This document shows, in pieces, positions 7,127 to 16,140 of a DNA stretch of 64,000 nucleotides. The stretch covers positions 711,501 through 775,500 of the forward strand of contig NZ_CP014227.1 of NCBI RefSeq assembly GCF_001553545.1. The letters run 5' to 3'. The position numbers and the translations under genes are program-made. The notes under the pieces were generated by a model. That model was given only the letters and a program-made list of their open reading frames with translations, was not told the DNA's origin and ran no database searches. Origin of the DNA: Capnocytophaga haemolytica (lineage in GTDB: Bacteria > Bacteroidota > Bacteroidia > Flavobacteriales > Flavobacteriaceae). The first letter of the stretch is position 1. Every line of letters starts with the position of its first letter.

Positions 7127-9649
7127 TTACTTCTTAGTGCTGCTCTTCTTAGTTGTAGCCTTTTTAGACGCTGGTTTCTTTCCGCCCGCTGCTGACTTCT
7201 TTGCAGGATACTTCTCCGCAATGAGTGCCAATGCTTGTGCCTCAGTGAGGGCTGCTATGTCAGTATCTTTTGCTAACTCTACCTTCTGATTGCCTTTTAT
7301 GAGGTTATAACGACCCCAGCGTGCTTTCTCTATGCGTATGCCGCTCTCTGCCCATTCGCGCACTACCTTCTCCGACTCTTTCTGCAACTTGCTCTCTATG
7401 AGCTCCTCTACGTCCTTTTGGGTAAGGTGGTCAAAGTCGTACTTCTTGCTCACACTGATGAAGAGATTATCCCACTTGATGAAAGGACCAAACCTACCCA
7501 CGCCCTTGCTCACCTCTTTGCCTTGGTAAGTAGCGATAGGCGCATCGGCTTGCTTCTTGGCAGCAATCACCTCCTTAGCGCGGTCGAGGGTTACCGTAAA
7601 GACGTCCTCTCCTTTGTCCAACGAGATAAACTCCGTGCCATAGCGCACATACGGACCAAATCTTCCCACATTGGCTTCCACTTCTTTACCATCAACGATG
7701 CCGAGCTTACGCGGCAGTTCAAAGAGCTGCAACGCCTCCTCAAGGGTGATGGTCTCCATAGTGGTGCCTGCCATCAAGCTGGCGTACTGTGCTTTCTCTG
7801 TGCCTTCGGTCTTGCCGAGCTGTGCCATCGCTCCAAAGCGTCCGAGGCGCACCAGCACCGTCTTGCCCGTCTTAGGGTCTGTGCCGAGAATGCGTTCACC
7901 TGTCTCACGCCCTGTATGTTGCTCCACGTCCTCCACCACAGGGTGGAAATGCCCGTAGAAGTCCGTGAGCATTTTCGTCCAATCCTCCTTGCCCTCAGCG
8001 ATATGGTCAAAGCTGTTCTCCACCGTAGCGGTGAAGTTATAGTCCATAATCGTGTTGAAGTTCGCTACCAAAAAGTCATTGACTACCATACCGATGTCCG
8101 TAGGGATGAGCTTCCCCTTATCGGCACCCACACGCTCGCTGAGGTTGTGGTGCTTGATGCTATCGCCTGTGAGGACCAACTGCTCATACGGACGCACTTC
8201 ACCTTCTAAGGCACTGCGCCCTACATAACCGCGTTGCTGTATAGTGGAGATAGTCGGCGCGTACGTCGAAGGGCGACCGATGCCCAACTCCTCGAGCTTC
8301 TTCACTAATGACGCCTCCGTATAGCGAGGCGCAGGGCGCGAAAAGCTCTGTGTGGCAGTGATGTGCTTATTGGTAAGCATCTCTTGTAGCTGCAAGTGGG
8401 GCAACATTCCGCTCTGTTCTTCCTCCTCGTCATCGCTGCTTTCCAAATATACTTTCAAAAAGCCGTCAAAGCGGATCACCTCTCCGCTGGCAGCAAAGAG
8501 TTCTTTATGCTTATTGGCTTCTATCTTCACATTGGTGCGCTCAAGCTGTGCATCAGCCATCTGCGAGGCGATGGTGCGCTTCCATATCAACTCGTAAAGG
8601 CGCATTTGGTCGCTTTCTGCTTGTATCTGTGGGCGACTCATATCCGTTGGGCGGATAGCCTCGTGTGCCTCTTGTGCCCCTTTGGCTTTGGTAGCAAAGT
8701 TGCGCGTCTGGCTATATTGTGTCCCGAATAGTGCTGTGATGGTGTCCTTAGCCGTGCTCAGTGCCTCGCCTGAGAGGTTGGTGCTGTCGGTACGCATATA
8801 GGTGATGAGCCCCGACTCATACAGCCGTTGGGCTACGGTCATCGTCTTGCTCACTGAGAATCGCAACTTGCGCGATGCCTCTTGTTGCAGGGTGGAAGTG
8901 GTAAACGGCGGTGCGGGCGACTTCTTCGCAGGCTTGGTCTCAAGCGACTGCACCCTGTAGCGCGCCCCTATGTTCTGCTGTAAAAATGCCTCTGCCTCTG
9001 TGGCACTGGCAAAGGTCTTGCCGAGGGTAGCTTTCACTACCTTGCCTTCTGCGGTTACGAACTCCGCTGCTACCTTATAAACGCTCTGCGACTTAAACTC
9101 TTGTATCTCGCGTTCGCGCTCCACGATCAAGCGTACAGCTACCGACTGCACACGCCCTGCCGAGAGCCCACTCTTGATCTTCTTCCACAACACGGGCGAA
9201 AGCTCATAGCCCACAAGGCGATCGAGCACGCGGCGCGCTTGCTGAGCGTTCACTAAGTTGTAGTCAATGCCACGGGGGTTCTGTATAGCCCGCTCGATGG
9301 CACTTTTAGTGATAGAGTTAAAGACGATACGCTTGGTCTTCTTCGGGTCGAGTTTCAAGTTCTCAGCCAAATGCCAGGCGATGGCTTCCCCCTCGCGGTC
9401 CTCATCACTCGCGAGCCACACCACTTCGGCAGTGGAGGCGAGTGCCTTCAAGTCGCTTACCAACTTCTTCTTATCCGAAGAAACCTGATAACGAGGCTTA
9501 AAACCGTGCGCTACATCAACGCCGAGTTCCTTCGAAGGGAGATCGACAATATGCCCGTAGCTCGACACTACTTTGTAGTCCTTACCGAGGAATTTCTCAA
9601 TGGTCTTCGCCTTTGCGGGCGACTCTACTATCACTATATTCTTAGCCAT
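7127..9649 (-). CDS. topA: DNA topoisomerase I
   Basis: Type IA topoisomerase relaxing negative supercoils. The TOPRIM domain has VIVESPAKAKT (7-17) and SDEDREGE (81-88). The active-site tyrosine is Y284 in ITYMRTDS. After the catalytic core come C-terminal repeats with VGRFGPYVRYG and VGRFGPFIKWD, the repeat type that replaces zinc ribbons. The protein contains no cysteine at all, so no zinc finger is possible. A lysine/serine/threonine-rich basic tail ends the 840 residues. The start is preceded by a TACTTTTG promoter. Confidence 0.97.
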   Translation of the reverse strand: MAKNIVIVESPAKAKTIEKFLGKDYKVVSSYGHIVDLPSKELGVDVAHGFKPRYQVSSDKKKLVSDLKALASTAEVVWLASDEDREGEAIAWHLAENLKLDPKKTKRIVFNSITKSAIERAIQNPRGIDYNLVNAQQARRVLDRLVGYELSPVLWKKIKSGLSAGRVQSVAVRLIVEREREIQEFKSQSVYKVAAEFVTAEGKVVKATLGKTFASATEAEAFLQQNIGARYRVQSLETKPAKKSPAPPFTTSTLQQEASRKLRFSVSKTMTVAQRLYESGLITYMRTDSTNLSGEALSTAKDTITALFGTQYSQTRNFATKAKGAQEAHEAIRPTDMSRPQIQAESDQMRLYELIWKRTIASQMADAQLERTNVKIEANKHKELFAASGEVIRFDGFLKVYLESSDDEEEEQSGMLPHLQLQEMLTNKHITATQSFSRPAPRYTEASLVKKLEELGIGRPSTYAPTISTIQQRGYVGRSALEGEVRPYEQLVLTGDSIKHHNLSERVGADKGKLIPTDIGMVVNDFLVANFNTIMDYNFTATVENSFDHIAEGKEDWTKMLTDFYGHFHPVVEDVEQHTGRETGERILGTDPKTGKTVLVRLGRFGAMAQLGKTEGTEKAQYASLMAGTTMETITLEEALQLFELPRKLGIVDGKEVEANVGRFGPYVRYGTEFISLDKGEDVFTVTLDRAKEVIAAKKQADAPIATYQGKEVSKGVGRFGPFIKWDNLFISVSKKYDFDHLTQKDVEELIESKLQKESEKVVREWAESGIRIEKARWGRYNLIKGNQKVELAKDTDIAALTEAQALALIAEKYPAKKSAAGGKKPASKKATTKKSSTKK

Positions 9650-9669
9650 ACGAAAACGTTTTGCGGGGG

Positions 9670-9677
9670 CAAAAGTA
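9670..9677 (-). promoter_or_regulatory. topA -7 promoter box
   Basis: TACTTTTG on the minus strand 20 bases before the topA start. The -33 box is not recognisable. Confidence 0.6.
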
Positions 9678-9735
9678 CAAATAATTTTTTGAATAAGAAG
9701 TGTTTTTTACAATATTTCGAGTTAAAAGGTGAGGC

Positions 9736-10668
9736 TTATGGTTTGTCTTTGTCAGTTTTCTCTATCAATGCCCCATCTTTGAAGAACCTTGTCTTTATTA
9801 ACTTCCCATTTATGTCGTACTCTTCTTCTCTCTCAAAAGCGCCATTTTTATAATGGGCAACGGAATGCAACACCCCGCTGGGGTAATACACTTTTGATTC
9901 TCCTTCGAAGATACCATTTTTGTAGGAAACACTTGTTTCCAGCTTGCCATTCTCATAGAAAGTTTGCTACCCTCCACTCCGCTTTCCACGTGCATAATGT
10001 AGCTTTTCAAGTAAGACACCCTTTTCATTGTAGTGTTCCTCGAAGCCCTCTTTCTGGTTATTGAGGTAATGGATACGACTTAAAAGTACCCCGTTCGCAC
10101 TGTAGACCTCACATTTACCCATCATCCCGTTGTGGTACTCTGTAATGTGCTTCTCACCATTGTCTTCATACCACGTTGAGACACCTTCCCTCTTATCATT
10201 CAGGAGCGTGTATGTATACATCGGTCTCCCATCACGGTAATACTCCTTTACCTGACCATTGGGCACATCATCCTTGTATGTGACGGTTTTTTGCAACTGC
10301 CCATTGGAGTAGTATTCCTCATAAACTCCGTTCATTTTGCCATTGGCGTAATGCTTTATATTCATCAGACCGCCATCCTCGTTATAGAACTTGCGCACCC
10401 CTTCTAACTTATCATCCTTATAGAACTCCTCAAACATCAGTGTGCCATCACGATAGAACGCTTTCACGGCGCCATTGAGCTTTCTATTTTTATACTGCCC
10501 CGTAGCAAAAATAGCGGTGTTCTTGCCATTTTTATCAAGGTAATAAAGGGTATAGATGCCATTGACAGGCTTATCCTCGTCTCTAAATTTTGTGACTTGT
10601 GCAACCCCCTGAGCAGTGAGCAACAGGGCTATAAGTGTCGTTCCTATTCTTTGTAAGGGTGTTTTCAT
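9736..10668 (-). pseudogene. MORN-repeat (MORN_2) secreted protein, interrupted by an amber codon
   Basis: The frame starts at ATG 10666-10668 (MKTPLQRIGTTLIALLLTAQ, a signal peptide). It encodes tandem repeats of about 23 residues with the pattern YxxGxL or YKDDxxxGxxxxYY, as in the YwqK/MORN_2 family. At 9967-9969 an in-frame TAG stops it (ending ARGKRSGG). Reading on in the same frame gives 76 further residues of perfect repeats (QTFYENGKLETSVSYKNG, then KVYYPSGVLHSVAHYKNG and RFFKDGALIEK) to a TAA at 9736. A longer N-terminus reaching 10833 is open but would start upstream of the -7 box. So a nonsense mutation cut a roughly 310-residue gene after 233 residues. The truncated protein may still be made. 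Function of the family unknown. Confidence 0.8.
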
Positions 10669-10683
10669 TGTAGTAATTTTTGG

Positions 10684-10691
10684 CAAAGATA
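10684..10691 (-). promoter_or_regulatory. -7 promoter box of the MORN gene
   Basis: TATCTTTG on the minus strand, 16 bases ahead of the chosen ATG. It supports the start at 10668 rather than 10833. Confidence 0.6.
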
Positions 10692-10867
10692 GTGTTTTTC
10701 CGCCAAATTCTCCACAATTGTTGTGCAAAATTACTGAGAGCTGTCCGTTATGGAACCGTTTGCGCTTCGATGTCGTTTTGTGTTCTGTATAGGGTTGGTA
10801 TGAATTGTATATAGGTGATGTTTGAAGTGCCATTCAGAGGGTGAGGTATGTTTTTCTCAAGGGAAGG

Positions 10868-10898
10868 GTTGTGGGTTTAGGATAAATGTGTATTTTTG
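10868..10898 (+). promoter_or_regulatory. promoter of the small membrane protein pair
   Basis: GTTG at 10868-10871, 19 bases, TATTTTTG at 10891-10898. The first ATG of the gene is 51 bases downstream. Confidence 0.6.
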
Positions 10899-10948
10899 CG
10901 GTGTGAATATTGCTTTTCGCTTTTGAGGAGCGCAATACGCTAAGTGCT

Positions 10949-11242
10949 ATGAATCGTAAACAGCTATATATCATACTCTTAACATTCCTTGTGATTTTTT
11001 TGTTGCTGGTGACTTTTGTTGCATTGGTTATCGGTAAAGGCTATGGAGGAATCTTTTGGCTATTGTTTTTCCTGATGCTTCCTGTGTTGATCGTCGCCTT
11101 TGGGCAGGCTATACTTGCAGGGTTGATATGGCTGGGATCATCTATAGTGGTGTTTATCACTTTTAAAATTCAGCAATATAGCAAGAAGAAACAAGTGCAA
11201 AAAGAGCCTTGGGAGGGTCATTCTTCATCAGAAGAAAAATAG
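10949..11242 (+). CDS. small membrane protein, unrecognised
   Basis: I do not recognise a family. The 97-residue protein from ATG 10949 begins MNRKQLYIILLTFLVIF and has about three hydrophobic segments, followed by a charged tail (KIQQYSKKKQVQKEP) that should lie in the cytoplasm. An upstream TTG at 10910 is open but close to the promoter and unlikely. It is followed after 11 bases by a second membrane protein of similar style, so the two form an operon and probably act together. Confidence 0.6.
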   Translation: MNRKQLYIILLTFLVIFLLLVTFVALVIGKGYGGIFWLLFFLMLPVLIVAFGQAILAGLIWLGSSIVVFITFKIQQYSKKKQVQKEPWEGHSSSEEK

Positions 11243-11253
11243 TTTAATAACCT

Positions 11254-11823
11254 ATGAATGAGAGATATAGAAAGACTTTGCTGCTTGTAGGGCTATCCGT
11301 GCTACTGTTGTTTTTGTTCGGTTCACTGGTAGGTGTGGTGTGCTGGGCTGGTGATGTATTACAATTGATAATGCTCGCTTGGGTGGGGTTTGCCTACGGC
11401 TTGGCTTTGATCTTGGGTATTGTAGCCATCGTACTTTTGAGTTTGTTAGCGCTGTGGTTGCTATGGCTATGGGTGCAAATCTACAGAGGTAAAGTGCTGA
11501 TTGAAAGGAAGGAACGCCCTTTTTTCCCACCGATAGAACAGAGAAATACGGTAGCGCGCAGGCGTGAGATGCTTTGGCGTATTGGAATACTATTGGGGGT
11601 AGTGCTGGTGGTGATTTTGCTTTCGATAGTTTTCTATGAATTATACAGATTGGTAGGCTATATTACTGGTATTGAGGCGATTGTGATGGTTCCAGTGCTG
11701 TTCGTAGGGACATTTGTGTATATTTTAACTGGCATTATAGGAGTGGTTTACCTTATGCGAAAGTTGGCAGTGAGTGAGGCTCCTAAAAGGCGTAAATACG
11801 GATTATTATCCGATGATAATTAG
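11254..11823 (+). CDS. membrane protein, unrecognised
   Basis: No family recognised. The 189-residue protein begins MNERYRKTLLLVGLSVLLLF and has two hydrophobic pairs, separated by a charged cytoplasmic loop (about residues 78-105, WVQIYRGKVLIERKE to ARRREMLW) and ending in a basic tail with KRRKYG. The first half loosely resembles the preceding 97-residue protein, so the pair may be old duplicates. No catalytic motif is visible. It ends about 40 bases before the ptrB promoter. Confidence 0.6.
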   Translation: MNERYRKTLLLVGLSVLLLFLFGSLVGVVCWAGDVLQLIMLAWVGFAYGLALILGIVAIVLLSLLALWLLWLWVQIYRGKVLIERKERPFFPPIEQRNTVARRREMLWRIGILLGVVLVVILLSIVFYELYRLVGYITGIEAIVMVPVLFVGTFVYILTGIIGVVYLMRKLAVSEAPKRRKYGLLSDDN

Positions 11824-11861
11824 TGGATTACTACTTTTACAAGCTATTTACAAGTTTTAGC

Positions 11862-11892
11862 TTTGCAGTTTGGGATATTCTCCTTACTTTTG
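11862..11892 (+). promoter_or_regulatory. ptrB promoter
   Basis: Exact consensus: TTTG at 11862-11865, 19 bases, TACTTTTG at 11885-11892. The start codon is 32 bases further. Confidence 0.85.
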
Positions 11893-11924
11893 CACTTTAA
11901 AAACACTCTTAAATCCGTATCAAT

Positions 11925-14069
11925 ATGAACACAATAAAAGTATTAGCAGTAGTGGCAATCGGTGCTTTGGCAGTGCTGGCGTGCCGCAATGAAGGTAAAA
12001 AGACTATGGAAAACACAAATATACAGCCCCCAGTGGCAAAGCGCGTGCCGCATACTCTTGAGAAGTTTGGCACTAAGCGCGTAGACGACTATTTTTGGCT
12101 CAACAATAGGGAAGATCCAGCGGTGATCGCCTACCTCGAGGCAGAAAATGCGTATTATGAGGCGGAAACTGCTCATACAAAGGGCTTGCAGGACGCTCTC
12201 TTTAAGGAAATGAAGGCACGCATTAAGGAGGACGACAGCTCGGTGCCCTATTTCTACAACGGCTATTGGTATATCACCCGTATGGAGCAGGACAAAGATT
12301 ACCCGATCTTCACTCGTCGCAAGGGCACGATGGAGGGAGCTGAGGAGGTACTTTTCGACTGCAATACTATGGCTGAGGGGCACGCTTATTTCGACTTGGG
12401 CGGCTTTGCTATCAGCGATGACAATAGGTGGGCAGTATTTGGTGTGGACACCGTATCACGTAGGCAATATACGCTGAGGGTGAAGGACTTGCAGACGGGT
12501 GAGATACTCGCCGATGCCATAAAGAACACGACAGGCAGCGGGGTGTGGGCAGCTGACAATAAGACGATTTTCTACACCCAAAAGAACCCGCAAACGCTGC
12601 GGTCGGACAAGGTGTATCGCCACGAGCGCGGCACGGCAGCTAAGGGCGATGTGCTCGTATTTGATGAGAAGGACGATACTTTCTATGCGCACGTCTACCG
12701 TGAGAAATCCAAAAAGTATATAGTGATTACCTCCGAGAGCACGATGACCACTGAGTGTCAGATATTGCGCTCAGACAACCCCAAAGGTAAGTTTAAAGTA
12801 TTCCAAAAGCGCGAACGCGGCTTGGAGTATGAGATTTCACATTACGGCGATCATTTCTATATCGTAACCAACAAGGATGGGGCTACGAACTTCAAGCTGA
12901 TGCGTACCCCTGAGACGGCAACCGGCAAAAGCCATTGGACGGAGGTGATACCGCACCGCAAAGATGTGAGGCTCAATGATATAGAGATATTTAAGAACTA
13001 CTTGGTGGTTGAGGAGACATACCAAGGGCTGGATCGCATCCATATACGTCCGTGGAGTGGAGGCGAGGGCTACTATCTGCCTTTTGAGAGTGAAACCTAC
13101 ACCGCCTATACCACAGGCAATGTGGACTTCGATACTGACAAACTGCGCTATAGCTATCAATCAATGATAACGCCTGCGTCTGTGATTGAGTTTGATATGG
13201 CGACCAAGGAAAAGAAAGTGCTCAAAGAGCAGGAAGTGCTCGGCGGTAAGTTCAATAAAGATAATTACGTAGAGGAACGCCTATGGGCAACCGCACAGGA
13301 CGGCACCAAAGTGCCGATGTCGGTGGTGTATCGCAAGGGCTTGAAGAAAGACGGTAAGAACCCGTTGCTCTTGTACGGCTATGGGTCGTACGGGGAGACG
13401 ATTAGTCCGTATTTTTCCACCTCGCGACTGAGCCTTTTAGACCGTGGCTTTGTGTATGTAATTGCCCATATACGCGGTGGGGAATACCTTGGGAGACAGT
13501 GGTATGAGGACGGTAAGTTGCTCAAAAAGAAGAACACGTTTACTGACTTTATCGACTGCTCGAAATACCTGATTGCACAAAAGTATACCTCACCTGAGTA
13601 TCTTTTTGCAGAAGGCGGCTCAGCAGGCGGACTCTTGATGGGGGCAGTGGTGAATATGGCTCCGCAGCTCTACAAAGGGGTGATTGCCCAAGTGCCTTTT
13701 GTAGATGTGGTAACCACGATGCTCGATGAGAGTATCCCGCTGACCACAGGCGAATATGACGAGTGGGGCAACCCTAATGAGAAGGTATATTTCGACTATA
13801 TGCTGTCGTACTCGCCCTACGACCAAGTGAAGGCGCAAGCGTATCCGAATATGTACGTCTCCACAGGCTTGCACGACTCGCAGGTGCAGTATTGGGAGCC
13901 CGCCAAGTGGGTAGCCAAACTGCGCGCTGTAAAAACCGACAATAATAAACTCTACTTAGACACCAATATGGATGCAGGACACGGCGGGGCTTCAGGGCGT
14001 TTTGAGGCACTGAAAGAGGTGGCTAAAGAGTACGCGTTTATGCTGGATTTGTTGGGAGTTAAGAATTAG
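11925..14069 (+). CDS. ptrB: oligopeptidase B (S9A family), lipoprotein
   Basis: A serine oligopeptidase that cleaves short peptides, in this subfamily usually after Arg or Lys. The N-terminus MNTIKVLAVVAIGALAVLAC has a lipobox, so it is probably a periplasmic or outer-membrane lipoprotein. A seven-bladed propeller (about 70-430) precedes the alpha/beta-hydrolase domain. The triad is S566 in GGSAGG, D651 in GLHDSQV and H686 in DAGHGGASGRFE. The ending EYAFMLDLLGVKN is the oligopeptidase B type. A near-copy of the last 30 or so bases recurs at 14857-14889 behind the next gene, a mark of rearrangement. Confidence 0.9.
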   Translation: MNTIKVLAVVAIGALAVLACRNEGKKTMENTNIQPPVAKRVPHTLEKFGTKRVDDYFWLNNREDPAVIAYLEAENAYYEAETAHTKGLQDALFKEMKARIKEDDSSVPYFYNGYWYITRMEQDKDYPIFTRRKGTMEGAEEVLFDCNTMAEGHAYFDLGGFAISDDNRWAVFGVDTVSRRQYTLRVKDLQTGEILADAIKNTTGSGVWAADNKTIFYTQKNPQTLRSDKVYRHERGTAAKGDVLVFDEKDDTFYAHVYREKSKKYIVITSESTMTTECQILRSDNPKGKFKVFQKRERGLEYEISHYGDHFYIVTNKDGATNFKLMRTPETATGKSHWTEVIPHRKDVRLNDIEIFKNYLVVEETYQGLDRIHIRPWSGGEGYYLPFESETYTAYTTGNVDFDTDKLRYSYQSMITPASVIEFDMATKEKKVLKEQEVLGGKFNKDNYVEERLWATAQDGTKVPMSVVYRKGLKKDGKNPLLLYGYGSYGETISPYFSTSRLSLLDRGFVYVIAHIRGGEYLGRQWYEDGKLLKKKNTFTDFIDCSKYLIAQKYTSPEYLFAEGGSAGGLLMGAVVNMAPQLYKGVIAQVPFVDVVTTMLDESIPLTTGEYDEWGNPNEKVYFDYMLSYSPYDQVKAQAYPNMYVSTGLHDSQVQYWEPAKWVAKLRAVKTDNNKLYLDTNMDAGHGGASGRFEALKEVAKEYAFMLDLLGVKN

Positions 14070-14099
14070 TGGATAATGTATAACGCATAGTGTATAGTT
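14070..14099. repeat. short heptanucleotide run
   Basis: ATAATGT, ATAACGC, ATAGTGT, ATAGTTA: four period-7 words between ptrB and the next ATG. Confidence 0.55.
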
Positions 14100-14690
14100 A
14101 TGAGAAGTTTACTGTACTTATTATTGTTTCTGCTCATCTCCCAAGTCTCTTGGGGGCAGCGTTTTGCAGATATACTAAAGCAGTATCGGCAAACAGATAC
14201 GCGGTATACGCCTGTAACTGCCTATTTTAAGGATGGTGCATTGCAGATTAGAGGCTTAAAGGGTAAGTTTAAGATAAAGCATCCTAATGAGGGTTATGTA
14301 GATGATTTTTTTTGGATAAGTTCAGATGACCCTGAGCATATAAAAGGCTATAAGCTCAGTGGGGGAGACAGTTGGGTGTGTATTTTCAATGTTAAAAATA
14401 TGAGTGCTTGTGGTTCTACCGCAGTGTGGGAGAATTGGTTGATCGTCTTTCAAGGCAAAACAGAATGTATAGACAGTTATAGTTTGTCTGATAGAAAGGA
14501 ATGTTTCTTTTTTGATAGAAAAACGAGACGTTTACGTGTCTTAGGGCTGGACTATTGCGACAAATGGGAGTATAATGTATTCAATCAAGAGACGGAGGAT
14601 CGCTATAATATAGACATAAAAGAGTATGACAAACAAGGCAATAGTAAGGTGATTCGCGAGAGAAAGAATGTGTATATAAAAGAATTATAG
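14100..14690 (+). CDS. secreted protein, unrecognised
   Basis: A 196-residue exported protein with signal peptide MRSLLYLLLFLLISQVSWGQ. I recognise no domain. It has a beta-rich middle, three cysteines in the mature part (in WVCIF, MSACGS and KTECIDS) plus others near the C-terminus, and a lysine-rich end. Base composition is lower in GC than ptrB. The gene plus the scrap behind it lie between the true ptrB end and a duplicated ptrB end, so it looks like an inserted gene. No TAnnTTTG promoter precedes it. It may depend on ptrB read-through. Confidence 0.6.
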   Translation: MRSLLYLLLFLLISQVSWGQRFADILKQYRQTDTRYTPVTAYFKDGALQIRGLKGKFKIKHPNEGYVDDFFWISSDDPEHIKGYKLSGGDSWVCIFNVKNMSACGSTAVWENWLIVFQGKTECIDSYSLSDRKECFFFDRKTRRLRVLGLDYCDKWEYNVFNQETEDRYNIDIKEYDKQGNSKVIRERKNVYIKEL

Positions 14691-14712
14691 AAAAATAAGA
14701 GATATAATAAAA

Positions 14713-14892
14713 ATGTTATCAGAACAAGGAGTAATACGAAGGGAGAAGTTAGCGCGCTTGCGCGAGATGGGTATTAACCCTTATCTAGCGGATTTGTTCC
14801 CTGTGAATTTTACGGCAGCTCAGGTGGAGCCCGAGTATGAGGAAGGCAAGAAGTATGCGTTTATGCTGGATTTGTTGGGGGTTAAGAAGTAA
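14713..14892 (+). pseudogene. chimeric scrap: lysS 5' end joined to ptrB 3' end
   Basis: A 59-codon open frame. Codons 1-46 (MLSEQGVIRREKLARLREM to YEEGK) repeat the first 46 residues of LysS, encoded in full at 18291-19976 on the other strand, with few substitutions. Codons 47-59 (KYAFMLDLLGVKK) repeat the last residues of PtrB. The join is in frame. It cannot be a working enzyme. A 59-residue peptide could in principle be made. Best explained as a recombination product. Confidence 0.85.
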
Positions 14893-14923
14893 GAATTAGG
14901 GAATAAGGAATAAATAATCATAG

Positions 14924-15241
14924 ATGGAAGAAACAGTTACAACTTATCAATTTACACAAGAGGATTTCGATAGCTTTATAAAGGGTTTTCAGGAGAATAA
15001 TAGTTTGCCTGAGGGGCATCTTATCATAGTGCTGCAAAGCGATGCGAAGATGAGCAAGGCTGAGCTTAGTGTGCTTAAAAAAGTAGCCAGAAAGCTGCAG
15101 AAAGAGAAAAAGTCGTTTGTGCTGGTTAATACTGCATTGACTTACGATGAGGTTGGCGAAGGGCTCAATGTATGTCCGACCCTGCAAGAGGCACGCGACC
15201 TTATTGAAATGGAAAATATAGAGCGTGACTTATGGACTTAA
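14924..15241 (+). CDS. small STAS-like protein upstream of rnz
   Basis: A 105-residue cytoplasmic protein, MEETVTTYQFTQEDF onward, with an alternating beta/alpha pattern (GHLIIVLQSDAKMSK, KSFVLVNTALTYDEV) like a STAS/anti-sigma-antagonist fold. It ends in LQEARDLIEMENIERDLW. I recall a gene of this kind directly before ribonuclease Z in many Flavobacteriia. Its stop overlaps the rnz start by 10 bases, so the two are translationally coupled. No phosphorylatable-serine motif is obvious. Function unknown, possibly regulation of rnz or partner binding. Confidence 0.65.
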   Translation: MEETVTTYQFTQEDFDSFIKGFQENNSLPEGHLIIVLQSDAKMSKAELSVLKKVARKLQKEKKSFVLVNTALTYDEVGEGLNVCPTLQEARDLIEMENIERDLWT

Positions 15242-16140
15242 CAATTCTCGGTTGCCATAGTGCTACCCCTCGTGCCAATGCCCGTCCTTCGGCACAGTTG
15301 TTGGAGATGCGTGGCCATTTGTTTCTCATTGACTGTGGTGAGGCTACGCAGATAGCTTTGCGTAATGCAGGAGCTAAGTTTGCACGGATTAAGCACATTT
15401 TTATATCACATTTGCACGGTGACCACTTTTACGGGCTATTCGGGCTCATCTCTACTTTTCAGCTCTTAGGGCGTGAGGCAGAACTGCATATCTACGGACC
15501 TAAAGGTATCAAAGAAGCTGTACTACTCATCTTAAAACTAGGAGGAGCGTGGACGCCCTTTCCATTGCTTTTTCACGAACTTACGACAGATGAACAAGGG
15601 GTGCTTTTTGAGGATGAGAAACTTACAGTGAAGAATATTCCTCTGCGACATCGGGTGTATACTAACGGATTCCTTTTTCAAGAGAAAGAAGGGGATAGGC
15701 GCCTCAATATGGAGATGATAAGTCAATATCCTATTGAAGTGTGTGATTACCAAAACATTAGAAATGGTAAGGATATTACACTTGCTGATGGTAGGCTGAT
15801 CGCTAACAGAGAACTCACTCTTGACCCTCATCGCCTACAGAGCTATGCCTATTGCAGTGATACGCTCTATTTTGAGTCATTGGCTGACTACATCAAAGGG
15901 TGTAGGGTAGTGTACCACGAGGCTACTTTTTTGCAAGATAAGGAAGATTTGGCGAAGAAAACGATGCACTCAACAGCCTATCAGGCGGGGCTTACAGCAA
16001 AGAATGCAGGAGCTGAAGCGCTGATATTAGGGCACTACTCATCGCGGTATAATGATGTAAACCTCTTCAAAAAGGAGGCAGAAGAAGTGTTCCCTAATGT
16101 TATTTTAGCTGAAGATGGGAAGCGGCTTCTTTTTGCCTAA
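15232..16140 (+). CDS. rnz: ribonuclease Z
   Basis: Zinc-dependent endonuclease of the metallo-beta-lactamase fold that matures tRNA 3' ends. The HxHxDH motif is SHLHGDHF (H60, H62, D64, H65). Further metal ligands are in SYAYCSDT and ILGHYSSRY. Length 302 fits the short RNase Z form. It starts inside the preceding STAS-like gene and its TAA overlaps the stop of convergent cvpA by 3 bases, so there is no room for a terminator between the two. Confidence 0.95.
   Translation: MDLTILGCHSATPRANARPSAQLLEMRGHLFLIDCGEATQIALRNAGAKFARIKHIFISHLHGDHFYGLFGLISTFQLLGREAELHIYGPKGIKEAVLLILKLGGAWTPFPLLFHELTTDEQGVLFEDEKLTVKNIPLRHRVYTNGFLFQEKEGDRRLNMEMISQYPIEVCDYQNIRNGKDITLADGRLIANRELTLDPHRLQSYAYCSDTLYFESLADYIKGCRVVYHEATFLQDKEDLAKKTMHSTAYQAGLTAKNAGAEALILGHYSSRYNDVNLFKKEAEEVFPNVILAEDGKRLLFA

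Noticed and set aside
7418-8209. 263-codon open frame on the plus strand within topA
   Set aside because: It is a shadow of the well-supported topA coding sequence, with no family features or promoter.
9967-10833. Start of the MORN gene at 10833 giving 288 residues
   Set aside because: The first 55 residues lack a signal peptide and cover the -7 box. The ATG at 10668 opens with a clear signal peptide.
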